Below, piece after piece: positions 52,304-62,046 of a stretch of 64,000 nucleotides of DNA (the first letter of the stretch is position 1; the number at the start of each line of letters is the position of its first letter). The translations under genes and the position numbers were made by a program. Source of the stretch: Desulfocapsa sp. (GTDB taxonomy: Bacteria; Desulfobacterota; Desulfobulbia; Desulfobulbales; Desulfocapsaceae); assembly GCA_016765495.1 (NCBI GenBank), contig JAESPV010000025.1, positions 141,021-205,020 on the forward strand, read 5' to 3'. Under the pieces are notes generated by a model. It made no database searches and was not told where the DNA came from. It was given only the letters and a program-made list of their open reading frames with translations.

Positions 52304-53527
52304 ATGATTAAAATAAATGAACATTACCTGAAACTTCAGGCCTCTTATCTTTTCTCAAATATTGCAAAAAAAGTAGGTGATTTCCAGAAAGCTAATCCTG
52401 ATAAAGATATTATCCGTCTTGGTATTGGCGATGTAACCCGCGCACTTCCTCAGGCTTGCACGGATGCCTTTCATTCAGCCATTGACGAGATGGCCACCGA
52501 TAGTGGATTCCGTGGCTACGGACCGGAACAGGGCTATGAGTTTTTACGTGAGGCCATTGCGAAAAATGACTTTCAATCTCGGGGAGCAGATATCTCTGCA
52601 GATGAAATATTTGTAAGTGATGGCGCAAAATGCGATTCCGGAAATATTCAGGAGTTATTCACAACTGATGCCAGAATCGCCATCCCTGATCCAGTCTACC
52701 CGGTCTATCTTGATACCAATGTTATGGCCGGTCGTACCGGAGATTTTGCAGATGGTCGATACAAAGGAATTATCTATCTTGATTCGACAAAAGAAAATAA
52801 CTATGTCCCGAGTCTGCCAGCTGAAAAACCGGATCTTATTTATCTCTGTTTTCCTAATAATCCTACAGGTTCCACCATCACCAAAGCAGAGCTGAAAACA
52901 TGGGTTGATTACGCAAAAGAAAACCAGGCACTTATTCTCTTTGATGCTGCATACGAAGCATTTATTCGTGACGAGTCCCTGCCAAAATCCATTTATGAAG
53001 TGGAAGGTGCCAAAGAAGTTGCCATAGAATTTCGCTCATTCTCCAAAAATGCCGGATTCACCGGAACTCGCTGCGCCTATACTGTGGTTCCTAAAGAATG
53101 TGCAGCATTTGATGCAAAGGGTGGAAAACAACTTATCCATCCACTCTGGAACCGTCGACACTGCACAAAATTTAACGGTGTTTCTTATCCTGTCCAGCGT
53201 GCTGCAGAAGCTGTTTACAGTGAAGCTGGTAAAGCACAAGCCCAGGAACTGGTTTCTGGATATTTGAAAAATGCAGATCTTATCGCCAGCGAAATCAAGA
53301 ACCTTGGTTATGGTTTTGCAGGCGGAGAAAACTCTCCATATATCTGGATTGAAGGAAAGCGTGATTCCTGGGAATTCTTTGATATGCTGCTCAGTAAAGC
53401 AGGAGTTGTTTGTACACCTGGAGCAGGATTTGGAAAGTGCGGTGAAGGGTATATCAGGCTTTCTGCTTTTAATTCCTACGAAAATGTTGAAGAAGCAATG
53501 AAAAGAATCAAGGCTGCTTTGGCTTAG
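52304..53527 (+). CDS. dapL: LL-diaminopimelate aminotransferase
   Basis: PLP enzyme converting tetrahydrodipicolinate directly to LL-diaminopimelate, the short lysine/peptidoglycan route. [20 protein letters not shown] at the start, [49 protein letters not shown] and the PLP lysine in [15 protein letters not shown] are the DapL signatures. 407 residues is normal. GAGG lies upstream of the ATG. It depends on aspartate semialdehyde from asd at 6134. It converges on ispH. Confidence 0.96.
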   Translation: MIKINEHYLKLQASYLFSNIAKKVGDFQKANPDKDIIRLGIGDVTRALPQACTDAFHSAIDEMATDSGFRGYGPEQGYEFLREAIAKNDFQSRGADISADEIFVSDGAKCDSGNIQELFTTDARIAIPDPVYPVYLDTNVMAGRTGDFADGRYKGIIYLDSTKENNYVPSLPAEKPDLIYLCFPNNPTGSTITKAELKTWVDYAKENQALILFDAAYEAFIRDESLPKSIYEVEGAKEVAIEFRSFSKNAGFTGTRCAYTVVPKECAAFDAKGGKQLIHPLWNRRHCTKFNGVSYPVQRAAEAVYSEAGKAQAQELVSGYLKNADLIASEIKNLGYGFAGGENSPYIWIEGKRDSWEFFDMLLSKAGVVCTPGAGFGKCGEGYIRLSAFNSYENVEEAMKRIKAALA

Positions 53528-53547
53528 GAACGTAACGATTGAGTATA

Positions 53548-53581
53548 CTCTGATTACACCGCAGGGGCGGTGTAATCAGAG
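53548..53581. terminator. Long perfect hairpin between dapL and ispH
   Basis: CTCTGATTACACCGC and GCGGTGTAATCAGAG pair over 15 bp without mismatch around the loop AGGG. It lies between the two convergent stop codons and is suited to end both transcripts, although T-runs are short. Confidence 0.7.
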
Positions 53582-53593
53582 TTACGAAAAAAG

Positions 53594-54532
53594 TTAGCTT
53601 TTCCTTTCAAGAATCGCAGGTTTAAAAGAAACCCGCTCCTCTTTACCATCGATCTCTTCAAATTGATCAAATCCCTGTTTCCGTAAAAAGGCAATTACTC
53701 CCTGTACCAAACGTTCAGGAGCTGATGCCCCGGCTGTAATACAAAGAGTGGACACACCGTGTAACCACCGTTTTTCAATGTCATGCTCATCATCTATAAG
53801 GTAGCCCTTCATCCCTGCCCGCTCCCCTACTTCGCGAAGCCTATTGGAATTTGAACTGTTTTTTGATCCAACAACAAGCAAAGTGTCACAACATTTACCT
53901 AGCTCCCTCATAACCCGTTGACGATTCAGAGTCGCATAACAGATATTTGATTCCAGCCCTTTGATACCAGGGAATCTTTCTACTAATATCTCTCGTATTC
54001 CCTTGATATCATCCTGGCTCAATGTGGTTTGAGTGACGTAAGCCACACGGCCCGGTTCCTGTACCTGGAGACTCCGTGCCTCTTCCTCGGTGGCAACAAT
54101 ATGAACATTTCCACTTACACGACCCGCAGTCCCTTCCACCTCTGGATGCTTGTGGTGACCGATTATCAAAACATCATAGCCGTCAGCATGGTAGGTCTCC
54201 ACCATATTATGGACAGAGCCAACAAGAGGACAAGTACCATCAATTGTACGTAATCCGAGTGTCCTGGCACGCATTTCCGTTGCCACCGATACTCCGTGGG
54301 CACTGAAAACACAGATGGCATTTCTGGGAACTTCAACCAGGTCATTGACAAAAACCACCCCTATCCGTTCGAGTTCCTGCACCACATGTTTATTGTGAAC
54401 TATTTCATGAAGTACAAAAATTGGTGCTCCATATCGTTTCACAGCTAAATTTACAGTGGAAATTGCCCGTTCAACACCTGCACAAAATCCTCTGGGATTT
54501 GCTAAAATGATCTTTTTTCCTTTTTTTTCCAT
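53594..54532 (-). CDS. ispH: 4-hydroxy-3-methylbut-2-enyl diphosphate reductase
   Basis: Last step of the MEP isoprenoid pathway, making IPP and DMAPP with a [4Fe-4S] cluster. The three cluster cysteines are Cys17 in PRGFCAGVERAI, Cys101 in IDGTCPLV and Cys198 in SNICYAT. HEIVHN, GHHKHPEVEGT and CITAGASAPERLV are further family motifs. 312 residues is normal. Confidence 0.96.
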   Translation of the reverse strand: MEKKGKKIILANPRGFCAGVERAISTVNLAVKRYGAPIFVLHEIVHNKHVVQELERIGVVFVNDLVEVPRNAICVFSAHGVSVATEMRARTLGLRTIDGTCPLVGSVHNMVETYHADGYDVLIIGHHKHPEVEGTAGRVSGNVHIVATEEEARSLQVQEPGRVAYVTQTTLSQDDIKGIREILVERFPGIKGLESNICYATLNRQRVMRELGKCCDTLLVVGSKNSSNSNRLREVGERAGMKGYLIDDEHDIEKRWLHGVSTLCITAGASAPERLVQGVIAFLRKQGFDQFEEIDGKEERVSFKPAILERKS

Positions 54533-54802
54533 TACTCCCTCAATTTACATTAGAAAAACACCGTCTACTCTTCAATATCAATAAAACCTACAGTACTCTT
54601 CATTTTTATTGAACAAACGTATGCATTTTTGTTTTTTATTTGAGCCTGACTTGCTATGATAGCCTCTTCAATGCCTTTTATACCCCCTCAAAGGGGGACT
54701 AAAAAGAGTACTGGCTTACTTTCTATTCACCAGTGTTGGTGAAATCAAGCTGTATATAACGTTCATTACCATCATAATATCATCCAAAAAGGAATATGTT
54801 TC

Positions 54803-55984
54803 ATGAATACTTCTCAGACATTTACGGTGACACAGCCCACGCAAATTCAGTTCGGGGCAGGATCCATTGCAAATCTTGCTGAAACTGTTAAAAATTTTAA
54901 TGGAAGCAATGTCTTGCTGGTAGTTGATCCCGGCCTTGTAAAAGCCGGTCTGATTTCTCCAATCACAGCACCTCTTAAAAAGGCAAAAATTCCTTTTACC
55001 ATTTATGACAAAATTGATCCGGAACCGGGCTTGAAACTTGCTGACAAGGGATGCAAAATTGCCACTAAAGCTCAATGCGATTGCGTTGTTGGTGTAGGTG
55101 GCGGATCTGCCATGGATGTGGCAAAAGCCATTGCAATCTTACTTACCAACGGCGGCAAGGCTGTTGATTACTTAGGACTTGGGCTTATCAAAAAACCTGG
55201 AGTTCCAAAAATCATGGTTCCCACTTCTTCAGGTACCGGTGCTGAAGTAACATTCACAGCCGTATTCATCAATGAAAAAAACGGATCCAAAGTTGGCATG
55301 AACGGCGACCCGTTATATCCAGATGCCGCCATCCTTGACCCTGAACTCACCATCAGTCTTCCACCTCATGTAACTGCTTTTACCGGAATTGATGCCCTTA
55401 CCCACGCGCTGGAAGCATATACTTCCACCCAGGCTCACACTATCTCAGAGATGTATTCATTGGAAGCAATCAGCCTTATCGCAGACAATCTACCAGCAGC
55501 CTATGCCAATGGCGACAACCTGGAAGCTCGTTCAGCCATGCTTATGGGATCGCTCCTTGGTGGTAAGGCCCTGGCCACAGCAGGAGTTGGGTTGGTTCAT
55601 GCCATGGCCTACCCCATGGGCGGCATGTTTGGCATTCCTCATGGTCTCGCTAATGCGGTGCTGCTTCCCTATGTGGTTGAATATAATCTTATTGGAAATA
55701 CAAATAAATTTGCAATTCTTGCTGAAATCCTTGGTCAGAACACCGATGATCTCACCCTGCGTGAATCTGCCAGTCTCTGTGTTGATGCACTTTTCAATTT
55801 GAATAATGATGTTGGTATTCCGACAACTCTGTATGATCTCGACATTCCATTTGAGGCAATTCCAGAAATGGCAGAAATCGCACTCACAGTAACCAGACCA
55901 GTTGAAAATAATCCAAGAAAAGCAACACTGGAAGCTGTCATTAAAATCTACGAGACCGCCTTTAATGAAGATATTCCATTTTAA
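54803..55984 (+). CDS. Iron-containing alcohol dehydrogenase, second type
   Basis: NAD-dependent alcohol/aldehyde dehydrogenase. FGAGSIANLAETVK at the start, VVGVGGGSAMDVAKAIAI near residue 95, VPTSSGTGAEVTFTAVF, and the metal-ligand motifs GIDALTHALEAY and GLVHAMAYPMGGMFGIPHGLANAVLLPY are complete. 393 residues. It belongs to a different subgroup from the YqhD-like protein at 23878, nearer to the AdhB/lactaldehyde-type enzymes. AAAGGAAT precedes the ATG. The 270 bases upstream show only a small hairpin (CCCCCTCAAAGGGGG, about 54678). A TRAP system follows. Confidence 0.92.
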   Translation: MNTSQTFTVTQPTQIQFGAGSIANLAETVKNFNGSNVLLVVDPGLVKAGLISPITAPLKKAKIPFTIYDKIDPEPGLKLADKGCKIATKAQCDCVVGVGGGSAMDVAKAIAILLTNGGKAVDYLGLGLIKKPGVPKIMVPTSSGTGAEVTFTAVFINEKNGSKVGMNGDPLYPDAAILDPELTISLPPHVTAFTGIDALTHALEAYTSTQAHTISEMYSLEAISLIADNLPAAYANGDNLEARSAMLMGSLLGGKALATAGVGLVHAMAYPMGGMFGIPHGLANAVLLPYVVEYNLIGNTNKFAILAEILGQNTDDLTLRESASLCVDALFNLNNDVGIPTTLYDLDIPFEAIPEMAEIALTVTRPVENNPRKATLEAVIKIYETAFNEDIPF

Positions 55985-56070
55985 ATGCTTTTTTTTTACG
56001 CAGAACAATCTGCATTTTAAACCAGAGACAAATTTTCCTGTCTCACAACTCTCTCCATGGAGGAAAGAAC

Positions 56071-57039
56071 ATGAATAAAGTATTTGGTATGATGTCTGTG
56101 ATCTGTCTTAGTATGGTCATGACATTCGCAACAGCAGCCGATTCTCACGCTAAAAAACGTATTGTTTTCGGCGGTGGTCCTGCAGGTGGCACCTTTCAGG
56201 TTGTAGCCAATGCCATTCAGGTCTACAAACCCGTAAAAGAGATTGCTGATTTTACAGTTAAGGCTCAATCTTCTGCCGGATCCGTTGAGAATCTCCGTAA
56301 GGTTAACTCAGGAAAATCTGACTTTGCTACTGTCTACTCTGGACACGTTTATCTTGGTGCCAATGGCATGATGAAAAACGACACCAAAACATATGAAAAC
56401 GTTATGGCCGTTGCATATCTCTACGGTGCTCCTGCTCAGCTTGTGGTTCGTGCAGGTTCAGGTATTAAATCGGTAAAAGATCTTGCAGGTAAAAAAGTTG
56501 GTGTTGGTAATGCCGGATCCGGCGCATTTGCAAACTGCGAACTCTTTTTCACCCACATGGGCGTATGGGACAAAATTAAACGTAACGCCATGGGGTACAA
56601 TGATGCAGCCTCAGCTTTTGGCAACAAGCAACTCGATGCTTTCTGGCTTTTTACCGCATTCCCTTCAGGAGCGGTTATTATGGCAGCCCAGACCAATGAT
56701 ATTGCAATGATCGACCTTGAGGCTGATGCCGTTGCTTCCGGTTTTTATGAAAAATATCCTTACTTCTCAAGACTCACTATTCCTGCAGGAACCTATAAGG
56801 GCGTTGATACAGATACCCCTTCTTTTCAGGATTCCGCTCTCTGGGTGGCGAACAAAGATGTACCCGAAGATGTTGTTTATAAACTTCTTGAAGTCATCTA
56901 TACCGATGAAGGCCTTGCCCATATGGTTGGCCAGAAAACAACTTTCAAACATATGTCTATTGAAAATGGTGTAAATGGCATCGTAACTCCAATGCATCCA
57001 GGTGCTATCAAATTCTGGAAAGAGAAAGGTATATTGTAA
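56071..57039 (+). CDS. TRAP transporter solute receptor, TAXI family
   Basis: Periplasmic binding protein of the secondary TRAP-TAXI transporter encoded next. A cleaved signal peptide ends near ADSHA (residue 27). The TAXI core shows VFGGGPAGGTFQVVANAIQ, VKAQSSAGSVENLRKVNSGKSDFATVYSGHVY, GAPAQLVVRAGSGIKSVKDLAGKKVGVGNAGSGAF and ENGVNGIVTPMHPGAIKFWKEKG. 322 residues is usual. GGAGGAAAGAAC before the ATG is a strong ribosome site. The ligand is unknown. Confidence 0.93.
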   Translation: MNKVFGMMSVICLSMVMTFATAADSHAKKRIVFGGGPAGGTFQVVANAIQVYKPVKEIADFTVKAQSSAGSVENLRKVNSGKSDFATVYSGHVYLGANGMMKNDTKTYENVMAVAYLYGAPAQLVVRAGSGIKSVKDLAGKKVGVGNAGSGAFANCELFFTHMGVWDKIKRNAMGYNDAASAFGNKQLDAFWLFTAFPSGAVIMAAQTNDIAMIDLEADAVASGFYEKYPYFSRLTIPAGTYKGVDTDTPSFQDSALWVANKDVPEDVVYKLLEVIYTDEGLAHMVGQKTTFKHMSIENGVNGIVTPMHPGAIKFWKEKGIL

Positions 57040-57062
57040 CCTCCAAAAGTAAAGTCTGTCAG

Positions 57063-57133
57063 GCTGAAGACTGAAGAAAAGCAACGAGTCTTTGAATACT
57101 ATTTCTCTTTGCCTCCAATCTTCAGCCTTCAGC
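57063..57133 (+). repeat. Inverted repeat between the TRAP genes
   Basis: GCTGAAGACTGAAG (57063-57076) and CTTCAGCCTTCAGC (57120-57133) are inverted repeats with one mismatch, separated by 43 bases, in the 142-base gap between receptor and permease. Both arms are built of the short unit CTGAAG. It may trim the transcript so that the receptor is made in excess of the permease. Confidence 0.5.
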
Positions 57134-57181
57134 CCTTAGCCTTAGCTTTCCCATCACAACGCTCCCAACGAGGTTTCTCCC

Positions 57182-58906
57182 GTGTACAATGAACTGAAAA
57201 GATTTGAACAGATACTCTTTGATATCTGTGCAGTAGGTCTGCTGTTATTCTATTCCTATGCTGCTGTTTTGTCGCCTGCTGCGACCCAGTATCATCGCGG
57301 GATTTATGTTATTGTCACCTATGTACTGGTTTTTCTACTGTATAAATCAAAATCTACCATTGGCCGAATCATAGACTATATATTGATTATCGCCTCCATT
57401 GTAACCATTGGATACTGGATGTACAATTTCGAAGCCATCAATTACAGAACTGGCGCTGAAACACCCCTTGATATCGGGATTGCCATGGTGGGTGTGTTGC
57501 TTGGCATTGAGCTTGCCAGGCGGGTTGTTGGTACTATTTTTGTAGTTATCGGCGTTGTTATGCTTGCGTACGGGGTGTACGGCGATTATATGCCTGATCT
57601 CGTCTCCCATGCAGGAGATACTTTCCCATACCTTTGTACCTCAATTTTTTACAAGAGTGATGGGATATTTGGAATCATGGCAAATGTTCTTGCCACCTAT
57701 ATTCTTCTTTTTGTTCTTTTTGGTGCTTTTCTTAAAAAATGTGGCGCACAAAAATTCTTTATTGATTTTCCACTTGCTGCCGTCGGGCACAAAATTGGCG
57801 GCCCCGGTAAAGTTGCAGTTATTGCCTCAGGGCTTTTTGGTTCAATCTCCGGCAGTGCTATAGCCAATACTGTGTCAACCGGTGCATTCACTATCCCAAT
57901 GATGAAAAAAGCTGGATTTAAACCACATATTGCAGGTGCCATTGAACCAGCAGCATCCATTGGCGGAATGTTTATGCCGCCCATCATGGGTGCCGGTGGC
58001 TTTATTATGGCAGAGCTAACAGGACTGCCATATTCGCAGATCATGCTGGTTGCCCTGTTTCCTTCCATTATGTATTTTTTCTCTGTTTTTGTAATGGTCC
58101 ATTATGAAGCCAAGAAAAACAACATTGTTGGCGAAAAATCAGAACAGAACGCATGGGATATATTTAAGTCAGAATGGTATTACACCATCCCTCTTGTTGT
58201 GATTACCATCTTAATGCTCCGTGGCTATTCACCGGGCTATTCCGCTATCCTTGGCCTTGTTTCCTGCATTGTACTTTCCTGGTTTCGCAAAGAAACACGT
58301 ATAGGCCCCAAGGAATTCCTGGAAGCATCACGTGATGGTGCGGTGTCAAGCCTGCAGATTGGCGCCACTGTTGGAGTAATTGGTATCATCATCGGCGTTC
58401 TTACCTTCAGTGGACTGGTACTCACCTTTGCTGATATCGTTATTGAACTTGCAGACGGATCACTTGTTCTCACCATCCTCCTCATTGCCCTTGCATCACT
58501 GGTGCTCGGAATGGGAGTACCTGTTACGGCGGCCTATCTGATCACTGCAGTTGTTGCAGTTCCAGCACTTACTCATCTGGGAGTTAATGTCCTTGCAGCT
58601 CACATGATTGTTTACTGGTTGTCCCAAGATTCAAATATTACCCCGCCGGTGTGTATTGCAGCCTTTGCAGGAGCGACAATTGCCAAGGCCAACATGTGGA
58701 AGACTGCCTTTTCAGCATTTAAATTTGCCAAATTTCTCTATCTTGGCCCCTTTCTCTTTGGCTTTGTCCCCGGATTTTCCCTCACGGGAACATCAATGGA
58801 TATTATCAAAGCCTTTATTCTCATTATCTTTGGTACCTGGCTCTATTCCTACCTGCTGAGTGGTATTTGGATTCAAACAATTTTCGGTAAAAAACAGGCT
58901 GCATAG
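57182..58906 (+). CDS. TRAP transporter fused 4TM/12TM permease
   Basis: Inner-membrane permease in which the small DctQ-like (about residues 1-115) and large DctM-like (about 115-574) parts are joined, as usual for TAXI systems. DctM signatures include LFGSISGSAIANTVSTGAFTIPMMKKAG, EPAASIGGMFMPPIMGAGGFIM and SLVLGMGVPVTAAYL. GTG at 57182 is preceded by CGAGG and fits the family N-terminus. 574 residues, somewhat short. Works with the TAXI receptor, probably with sodium as coupling ion. Confidence 0.92.
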   Translation: MYNELKRFEQILFDICAVGLLLFYSYAAVLSPAATQYHRGIYVIVTYVLVFLLYKSKSTIGRIIDYILIIASIVTIGYWMYNFEAINYRTGAETPLDIGIAMVGVLLGIELARRVVGTIFVVIGVVMLAYGVYGDYMPDLVSHAGDTFPYLCTSIFYKSDGIFGIMANVLATYILLFVLFGAFLKKCGAQKFFIDFPLAAVGHKIGGPGKVAVIASGLFGSISGSAIANTVSTGAFTIPMMKKAGFKPHIAGAIEPAASIGGMFMPPIMGAGGFIMAELTGLPYSQIMLVALFPSIMYFFSVFVMVHYEAKKNNIVGEKSEQNAWDIFKSEWYYTIPLVVITILMLRGYSPGYSAILGLVSCIVLSWFRKETRIGPKEFLEASRDGAVSSLQIGATVGVIGIIIGVLTFSGLVLTFADIVIELADGSLVLTILLIALASLVLGMGVPVTAAYLITAVVAVPALTHLGVNVLAAHMIVYWLSQDSNITPPVCIAAFAGATIAKANMWKTAFSAFKFAKFLYLGPFLFGFVPGFSLTGTSMDIIKAFILIIFGTWLYSYLLSGIWIQTIFGKKQAA

Positions 58907-58957
58907 TCTCGCACAGAGGAACGGGAACAATCAGGCCTCCAGGAATCAGGGTTAAAT

Positions 58958-61246
58958 ATGCAGAGAGTTGAATACTGGATAGGAAATGTGGTCATTAAAT
59001 ACCGCTGGTTATTCATTTTTGCACTACTCAGTTTTGCAATCATATCTGCCAGTGGTATGCAGTTCCTCACCTTTTCTAACGATTCCAGAATGTTTTTTTC
59101 AAAAGAAAACCCTCAACTCCAGGCATTGGAGGCTCTGGAAAACACTTATACCAAGGTGGAGAATGTTCTGTATATTATTGCTCCAAAATCCGGAAATATT
59201 TTTGAAGCAAAAACTCTGGCAGCCATAGAATTCATCACCGAACAAGCCTGGACAATCCCCTTCTCCAGCCGTGTTGACTCCTTAAGCAATTACCAGCACA
59301 CTAAAGCCTTTGAAGATGACCTTGTAGTTGCAGACCTTATCTCTGGCGCAGAAGCACTCAATGATGAAGCAATAGCTGAAATCAAGCAAATCGCCATCAC
59401 TCAGCCCATGCTTTTAAACAGTCTCATTGACCAGAAAGGAAGTGTCACTGCAGTCAACATTAATATCATCAAGCCAGATGATGGAAGTTATAAAATTGAA
59501 GAGGTTAGTAAAGCTGCTCTTGCACTCGATCAGCTCATGAAGGACAAATATCCCTTTCTTGATATTTACCTTACCGGTGGAGTGATGATTGATACAGCAT
59601 TCGGGGAAGCCCCTGTAAGGGATATGCGCACTCTTATTCCCGTTATGTTTGCACTCCTGCTCTTTCTTATTATAGTTTCCATCAGATCTATAATGGCAAC
59701 AGTAGCCACCCTGCTGGTAATTATCCTGTCCACTATCACGGCCATTGGCCTTGCCGGCTGGATGGGAATAGTGCTGACACCGGCTTCAGCCAACGCACCA
59801 ATTATTATTTTAACTCTTGCGGTTGCAGACTCTATCCATATCCTTGCCACGGTCTTTTACCAGATGCGCAACGGTACTACCAGATACGATGCCATAAAGG
59901 GGTCTATCAAGGTTAATCTTAAACCTGTTCTCATAACCAGTGTCAGTACTGCAATCGGTTTTATGGCCATGAATTTCTCAGATGTCCCGCCTTTTAAAGA
60001 TCTTGGAAATATTGTTGCCATGGGGGTAATGGCCGCATTTTTCTATTCTATTTTCTTTTTACCTTCATTTATGGCAGTCCTTCCCCTCCGGGTAAAACAC
60101 AATACAGGAAAACAGATTAGAGTTTTTACACTTCTCGCAGATCTTGTCATTAAACGCCGTACACCGATTTTCTGGTCAATGCTTGTACTAATCATTGCCA
60201 CCAGTGCCGGGATATCAAAAATCTATCTTAATGATGAATTTATAAAATATTTTGACCACAGTTATCCTTTTCGGATTGCCTCTGATTTTTCAGCAGAACA
60301 TCTTGCAGGACTTGAAATCATCGACTGGGATCTTGACTCAGGTGAGAGAGGCGGGATCAACGATCCCAAATACCTGAAGACAGTAGAAGCCTTTGCAGAA
60401 TGGTTTCGCGCACAACCTGAAGTAAAACACGTATACACCATCACAGACATCATGAAGCGCCTTAACAAGAGCATGCATGGTGATGATCCGCTGTGGTACA
60501 AATTGCCGGAACAACGAGATCTGGCAGCCCAGTACCTGCTGCTTTTTGAAATGAGTCTTCCCTTTGGCCTTGATCTGAACGATCGCATCAACCTTGACAA
60601 ATCAGCTTCCCGGATGACAGTTTCCACTCCAAATATAGGCACTGCAGAAATACTTGATCTTGAACGTCGCGGCCGGGAATGGCTGCAACTCCACGCACCG
60701 GAAATGACCACCTACGGATCGGGGCTCTCCATTATATTTTCCTATATTTCAAAACGTAACATCGAATCCATGCTGAAAGGCTCCATCATTGCTCTGGTTT
60801 TAATTTCATTTATAATGATCCTGGCATTACGTGATTTTAAGCTTGGAATTTTAAGTCTTATACCAAACCTCACTCCTGCCTTTATGGCCTTTGGAATATG
60901 GGGAATTTTTGTTGGACAGGTTGGACTCGCCGTGTCAGTCATGATTGCCATGACTCTTGGAATTGTAGTTGATGACACCGTCCATTTTCTTTCAAAATAT
61001 CAACGCGCCCGCAAGGAACATAACATGAGCCCCGAGGATGCTGTCAGGTATGTTTTCAAAACCGTTGGGTCTGCTATCTGGATAACAACCCTTGCGCTGG
61101 TTGGCGGATTTGGCGTGCTTTCTTTTTCCAGTTTCCAGATCAACGCTCATATGGGAGCGATGACCACAATCACCATTATTTTTGCAATTATTCTCGATTT
61201 TTTCTTTCTCCCAACCCTTCTCTTAAAACTGGATACTAAAAAATGA
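58958..61246 (+). CDS. MMPL/RND-family transporter
   Basis: Inner-membrane RND-fold exporter of the MMPL/HpnN type, often moving lipids or hydrophobic compounds. Two repeats each have one helix, a periplasmic domain and a helix bundle: the first bundle includes RDMRTLIPVMFALLLFLIIVSIRS and ADSIHILATVFYQMR, the second ALVLISFIMILALRDFKLG and IVVDDTVHFLSKYQRARKEH with the conserved Asp pair. 762 residues is shorter than multidrug RND pumps. No periplasmic adaptor gene is adjacent; a LolA-like gene overlaps its stop. Confidence 0.9.
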   Translation: MQRVEYWIGNVVIKYRWLFIFALLSFAIISASGMQFLTFSNDSRMFFSKENPQLQALEALENTYTKVENVLYIIAPKSGNIFEAKTLAAIEFITEQAWTIPFSSRVDSLSNYQHTKAFEDDLVVADLISGAEALNDEAIAEIKQIAITQPMLLNSLIDQKGSVTAVNINIIKPDDGSYKIEEVSKAALALDQLMKDKYPFLDIYLTGGVMIDTAFGEAPVRDMRTLIPVMFALLLFLIIVSIRSIMATVATLLVIILSTITAIGLAGWMGIVLTPASANAPIIILTLAVADSIHILATVFYQMRNGTTRYDAIKGSIKVNLKPVLITSVSTAIGFMAMNFSDVPPFKDLGNIVAMGVMAAFFYSIFFLPSFMAVLPLRVKHNTGKQIRVFTLLADLVIKRRTPIFWSMLVLIIATSAGISKIYLNDEFIKYFDHSYPFRIASDFSAEHLAGLEIIDWDLDSGERGGINDPKYLKTVEAFAEWFRAQPEVKHVYTITDIMKRLNKSMHGDDPLWYKLPEQRDLAAQYLLLFEMSLPFGLDLNDRINLDKSASRMTVSTPNIGTAEILDLERRGREWLQLHAPEMTTYGSGLSIIFSYISKRNIESMLKGSIIALVLISFIMILALRDFKLGILSLIPNLTPAFMAFGIWGIFVGQVGLAVSVMIAMTLGIVVDDTVHFLSKYQRARKEHNMSPEDAVRYVFKTVGSAIWITTLALVGGFGVLSFSSFQINAHMGAMTTITIIFAIILDFFFLPTLLLKLDTKK

Positions 61247-62046
61247 ATTTCTTTTTCAGTAATACACTCACCGCCTCTTTCCTCTTCGCACCGCTGCTCT
61301 TCGTCCAGCTGGCCTATTCAGAAACCGCAGAAGAAAAAGGCTTGGCCATCGCCATGGAAGCCGACAGGCGTGACAGCGGTTTTGGTGATTACACCGCAAA
61401 TATGACAATGATCCTGAAGAACAAACAGGGTAAAGAAAGCAAACGAGCCATTCGCAGCAAAACGCTTGAAGTACCAGGGGATGGAGACAAAATTCTTTCC
61501 ATTTTCGATACTCCGCGCGATGTTAAGGGAACCGCCTTTCTCACCTTTTCCCGCAAAAAAGGAGATGACAAGCAGTGGTTGTATCTGCCCGCCTTAAAAC
61601 GTGTTAAACGCATTAACTCCCGTAATAAATCAGGTTCATTCATGGGCAGTGAATTTGCCTATGAGGATATTGCCAGTCAGGAAGTGGAAAAATACACCTA
61701 TAGACATCTTCGGGAAGAAGAGTATCGGGGAGTACTCTGTTTTGTTGGAGAAAGCTATCCTGTGGATAAAAAGAATTCAGGCTACACCAAACGTATCTCC
61801 TGGGTGGATACAGCAGAATACAGATTATTAAAAGTAGAATTTTATGACAGAAAAAAGAGTCTTTTAAAAACGCTTACTATTGATGGATATCAGCAGTATC
61901 TCGGAAAATACTGGCGTGCAGACAGCATGAATATGGTGAACCATCAAACCGGAAAATCCACCACTCTCCTCTTTAATGATTACAACTTTCGTACAGGCCT
62001 TACTGATAAAGATTTTAATTCAACAAGTTTAAAGCGTGTCCGCTAG
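61243..62046 (+). CDS. LolA-like outer-membrane lipoprotein-sorting family protein
   Basis: Periplasmic protein with a signal peptide (LTASFLFAPLLFVQLAYS) followed by the COG2834/PF17131 fold: ADRRDSGFGDYTANMTMIL, DTPRDVKGTAFLTFSRKKG, QWLYLPALKRVKRI and SGSFMGSEFAYEDIA are hallmark stretches. 267 residues. It is thought from fold to carry lipid chains through the periplasm. The start overlaps the MMPL stop by 4 bases and its end overlaps the barrel gene by 11, so the three are tightly coupled. Confidence 0.88.
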   Translation: MNFFFSNTLTASFLFAPLLFVQLAYSETAEEKGLAIAMEADRRDSGFGDYTANMTMILKNKQGKESKRAIRSKTLEVPGDGDKILSIFDTPRDVKGTAFLTFSRKKGDDKQWLYLPALKRVKRINSRNKSGSFMGSEFAYEDIASQEVEKYTYRHLREEEYRGVLCFVGESYPVDKKNSGYTKRISWVDTAEYRLLKVEFYDRKKSLLKTLTIDGYQQYLGKYWRADSMNMVNHQTGKSTTLLFNDYNFRTGLTDKDFNSTSLKRVR